NCBI RefSeq assembly: GCF_022483985.1
Contig: NZ_JAKVME010000001.1
Location: 124,001-188,000 of the forward strand
Reading direction: 5' to 3'
DNA length: 64,000 nucleotides
DNA from: Acetobacter sp.
GTDB taxonomy: Bacteria; Pseudomonadota; Alphaproteobacteria; Acetobacterales; Acetobacteraceae
Made by a program: the position numbers and the translations under genes
Part shown: positions 63,267 through 64,000 of the stretch, one piece after another
How the letters are laid out: the number at the start of each line of letters is the position of its first letter
Position numbering within the stretch: the stretch's first letter is position 1
The notes under the pieces: model-generated
Seen by the model: only the letters and a program-made list of their open reading frames with translations
Databases searched by the model: none
What the model was told of the DNA's origin: nothing

Positions 63267-64000
63267 ATGGGTTTTCTGGAACGCAGCCATCTGACCATCA
63301 TTCGGGAAGTCGCCCGGGAGGGTTCTCTGACGGCTGCAGGAATGCGTCTGCACCTGACTCAACCAGCACTCAGCCATGCTATTCGCAAGATTGAAAACCA
63401 GCTTGGGGTAAAGATCTGGCGACGGGAAGGGCGCTCCCTCGTACTCACGCAGGCAGGTGAGTGGCTGCTGTCTCTGGCGAACCGCCTGCTGCCTCAATTT
63501 GAACTGGCGGAAAAGCGTCTCGAACAGTTCGGCAATGGAGAACGTGGCACGCTCCGTATCGGGATGGAGTGCCATCCCTGCTATCAGTGGCTTCTGAAAA
63601 TCGTATCGCCTTATCTGGAGCGATGGCCAAAAGTCGATGTTGACGTCAGGCAGAAGTTCCAGTTCGGCGGTATCGGCGCCTTGTTCAGTAACGAGATCGA
63701 TATTCTGGTTACCCCTGATCCGCTTTATAAACCCGGCCTGAAATTCATTCCGGTTTTTGATTATGAACTCGTTCTGGTTGTCGGTCCGGAACATCCCCTG
63801 CGTGGGGCACGGTTTGTCGTGCCGGAACAACTGGCAGGCGAAACCCTGATCACTTATCCCGTTCCTCCGGAACGACTTGATATCTACACGCAGTTTCTGC
63901 AACCGGCGGGTATCGGTCCAAGACAGCAGAAACAGATAGAAACGACTGATATCATGCTGGTCATGGTCACACGTGGAAGGGGCGTCGCAGCACTTCCACG
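63267..64000 (+). CDS. LysR-family regulator, MetR-like (3' end outside window)
   Basis: N-terminal 244 codons of a LysR-type regulator; the frame is open at the window edge. The winged helix is LERSHLTIIREVAREGSLTA with AGMRLHLTQPALSHAIRKIE, followed by the ligand domain (LRIGMECHPCYQWLLKIVSP). This ECHPCYQWL segment and the mesX-mesD neighbourhood suggest a MetR-type activator responding to homocysteine. It lies 209 bp downstream of mesD on the same strand. The ATG 63267 follows GGGTGA. Confidence 0.82.
   Translation, partial: MGFLERSHLTIIREVAREGSLTAAGMRLHLTQPALSHAIRKIENQLGVKIWRREGRSLVLTQAGEWLLSLANRLLPQFELAEKRLEQFGNGERGTLRIGMECHPCYQWLLKIVSPYLERWPKVDVDVRQKFQFGGIGALFSNEIDILVTPDPLYKPGLKFIPVFDYELVLVVGPEHPLRGARFVVPEQLAGETLITYPVPPERLDIYTQFLQPAGIGPRQQKQIETTDIMLVMVTRGRGVAALP

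Noticed and set aside
1-64000. CRISPR arrays, tRNA/rRNA genes, integrase or transposase genes.
   Set aside because: No regularly spaced direct repeats, no cloverleaf-like sequence and no recognisable mobile-element protein was found on either strand.

Overview
The window looks like a chromosomal segment of an acetic acid bacterium (Acetobacteraceae, Alphaproteobacteria; Acetobacter/Gluconobacter type). This is inferred from gene content: an alphaproteobacterial SUF operon led by an Rrf2-type regulator, GapR (DUF2312), an EcfG/NepR stress module, the hopanoid C-3 methylase HpnR, an OprB carbohydrate porin, CydDC and a glycerol utilisation operon. Most genes are moderately GC-rich. Two stretches stand out: dxs is visibly richer in G/C at third positions, and about 35.0-38.2 kb plus 60.5-62.0 kb are visibly AT-richer. 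I saw no tRNA or rRNA genes, no CRISPR array, and no intact insertion sequence or prophage.

Layout. 0-7.2 kb: tail of an unknown gene, a very strong hairpin, then a tightly coupled Fe-S assembly operon (Rrf2 regulator, sufB, sufC, sufD, sufS, sufU, sufT, sufA). 7.3-9.6 kb on the minus strand: a Mak-type ROK fructokinase overlapping a zinc-ribbon DNA polymerase IV. 9.7-14.0 kb: a TusA-like protein, then xseB-ispA-dxs-tlyA (isoprenoid precursors plus housekeeping). 14.2-16.4 kb: a lipid A acyltransferase and endonuclease III. 16.7-22.4 kb: a tripartite heavy-metal type RND efflux operon. 22.6-24.5 kb: a frameshifted AraC-family regulator divergent from a short-chain dehydrogenase. 24.8-27.1 kb: a YbbN-like thioredoxin/TPR protein, a Lon N-terminal-domain protein apparently starting at CTG, a Trm112-like protein and a small lipoprotein. 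27.2-28.8 kb: hpnR. 29.2-37.0 kb: an exopolysaccharide cluster (initiating sugar transferase, WecG/TagA transferase, GumC-like co-polymerase with degenerate nucleotide-binding motifs, GT4 transferase, outer-membrane barrel, Wza/GumB lipoprotein).

37.0-38.9 kb is AT-rich and gene-poor with strong hairpins, ending in gapR. 38.9-41.5 kb: zwf and small membrane or secreted proteins. 41.5-44.5 kb: cobC, cobS, cobT and cobU for cobalamin nucleotide-loop assembly. 45.0-46.5 kb: an OprB porin interrupted by a one-base slip in a G-run. 46.7-49.5 kb: sigma EcfG, anti-sigma NepR and a HisKA_2/HWE membrane kinase. 49.6-53.1 kb: cydDC. 53.2-55.5 kb: an OmpA-like lipoprotein and recQ. 55.5-60.4 kb: glpR-glpD-glpF-glpK, with a near-ideal GlpR operator inside the end of glpR. 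61.0-64.0 kb: mesX (DUF1852), mesD (core-MetE) and a LysR/MetR-like regulator cut by the window end.

Links between parts: the cobalamin genes would supply cofactor to enzymes such as HpnR, while mesX-mesD offers a cobalamin-independent route to methionine. SUF supplies clusters for HpnR, Nth and other Fe-S proteins. zwf and the glp operon feed central carbon metabolism. The least conventional system here is mesX-mesD with its own LysR regulator and upstream MetR-like palindrome. Other points worth following are the two broken genes, the CTG start, the degenerate BY-kinase-like co-polymerase and the operator embedded in glpR.
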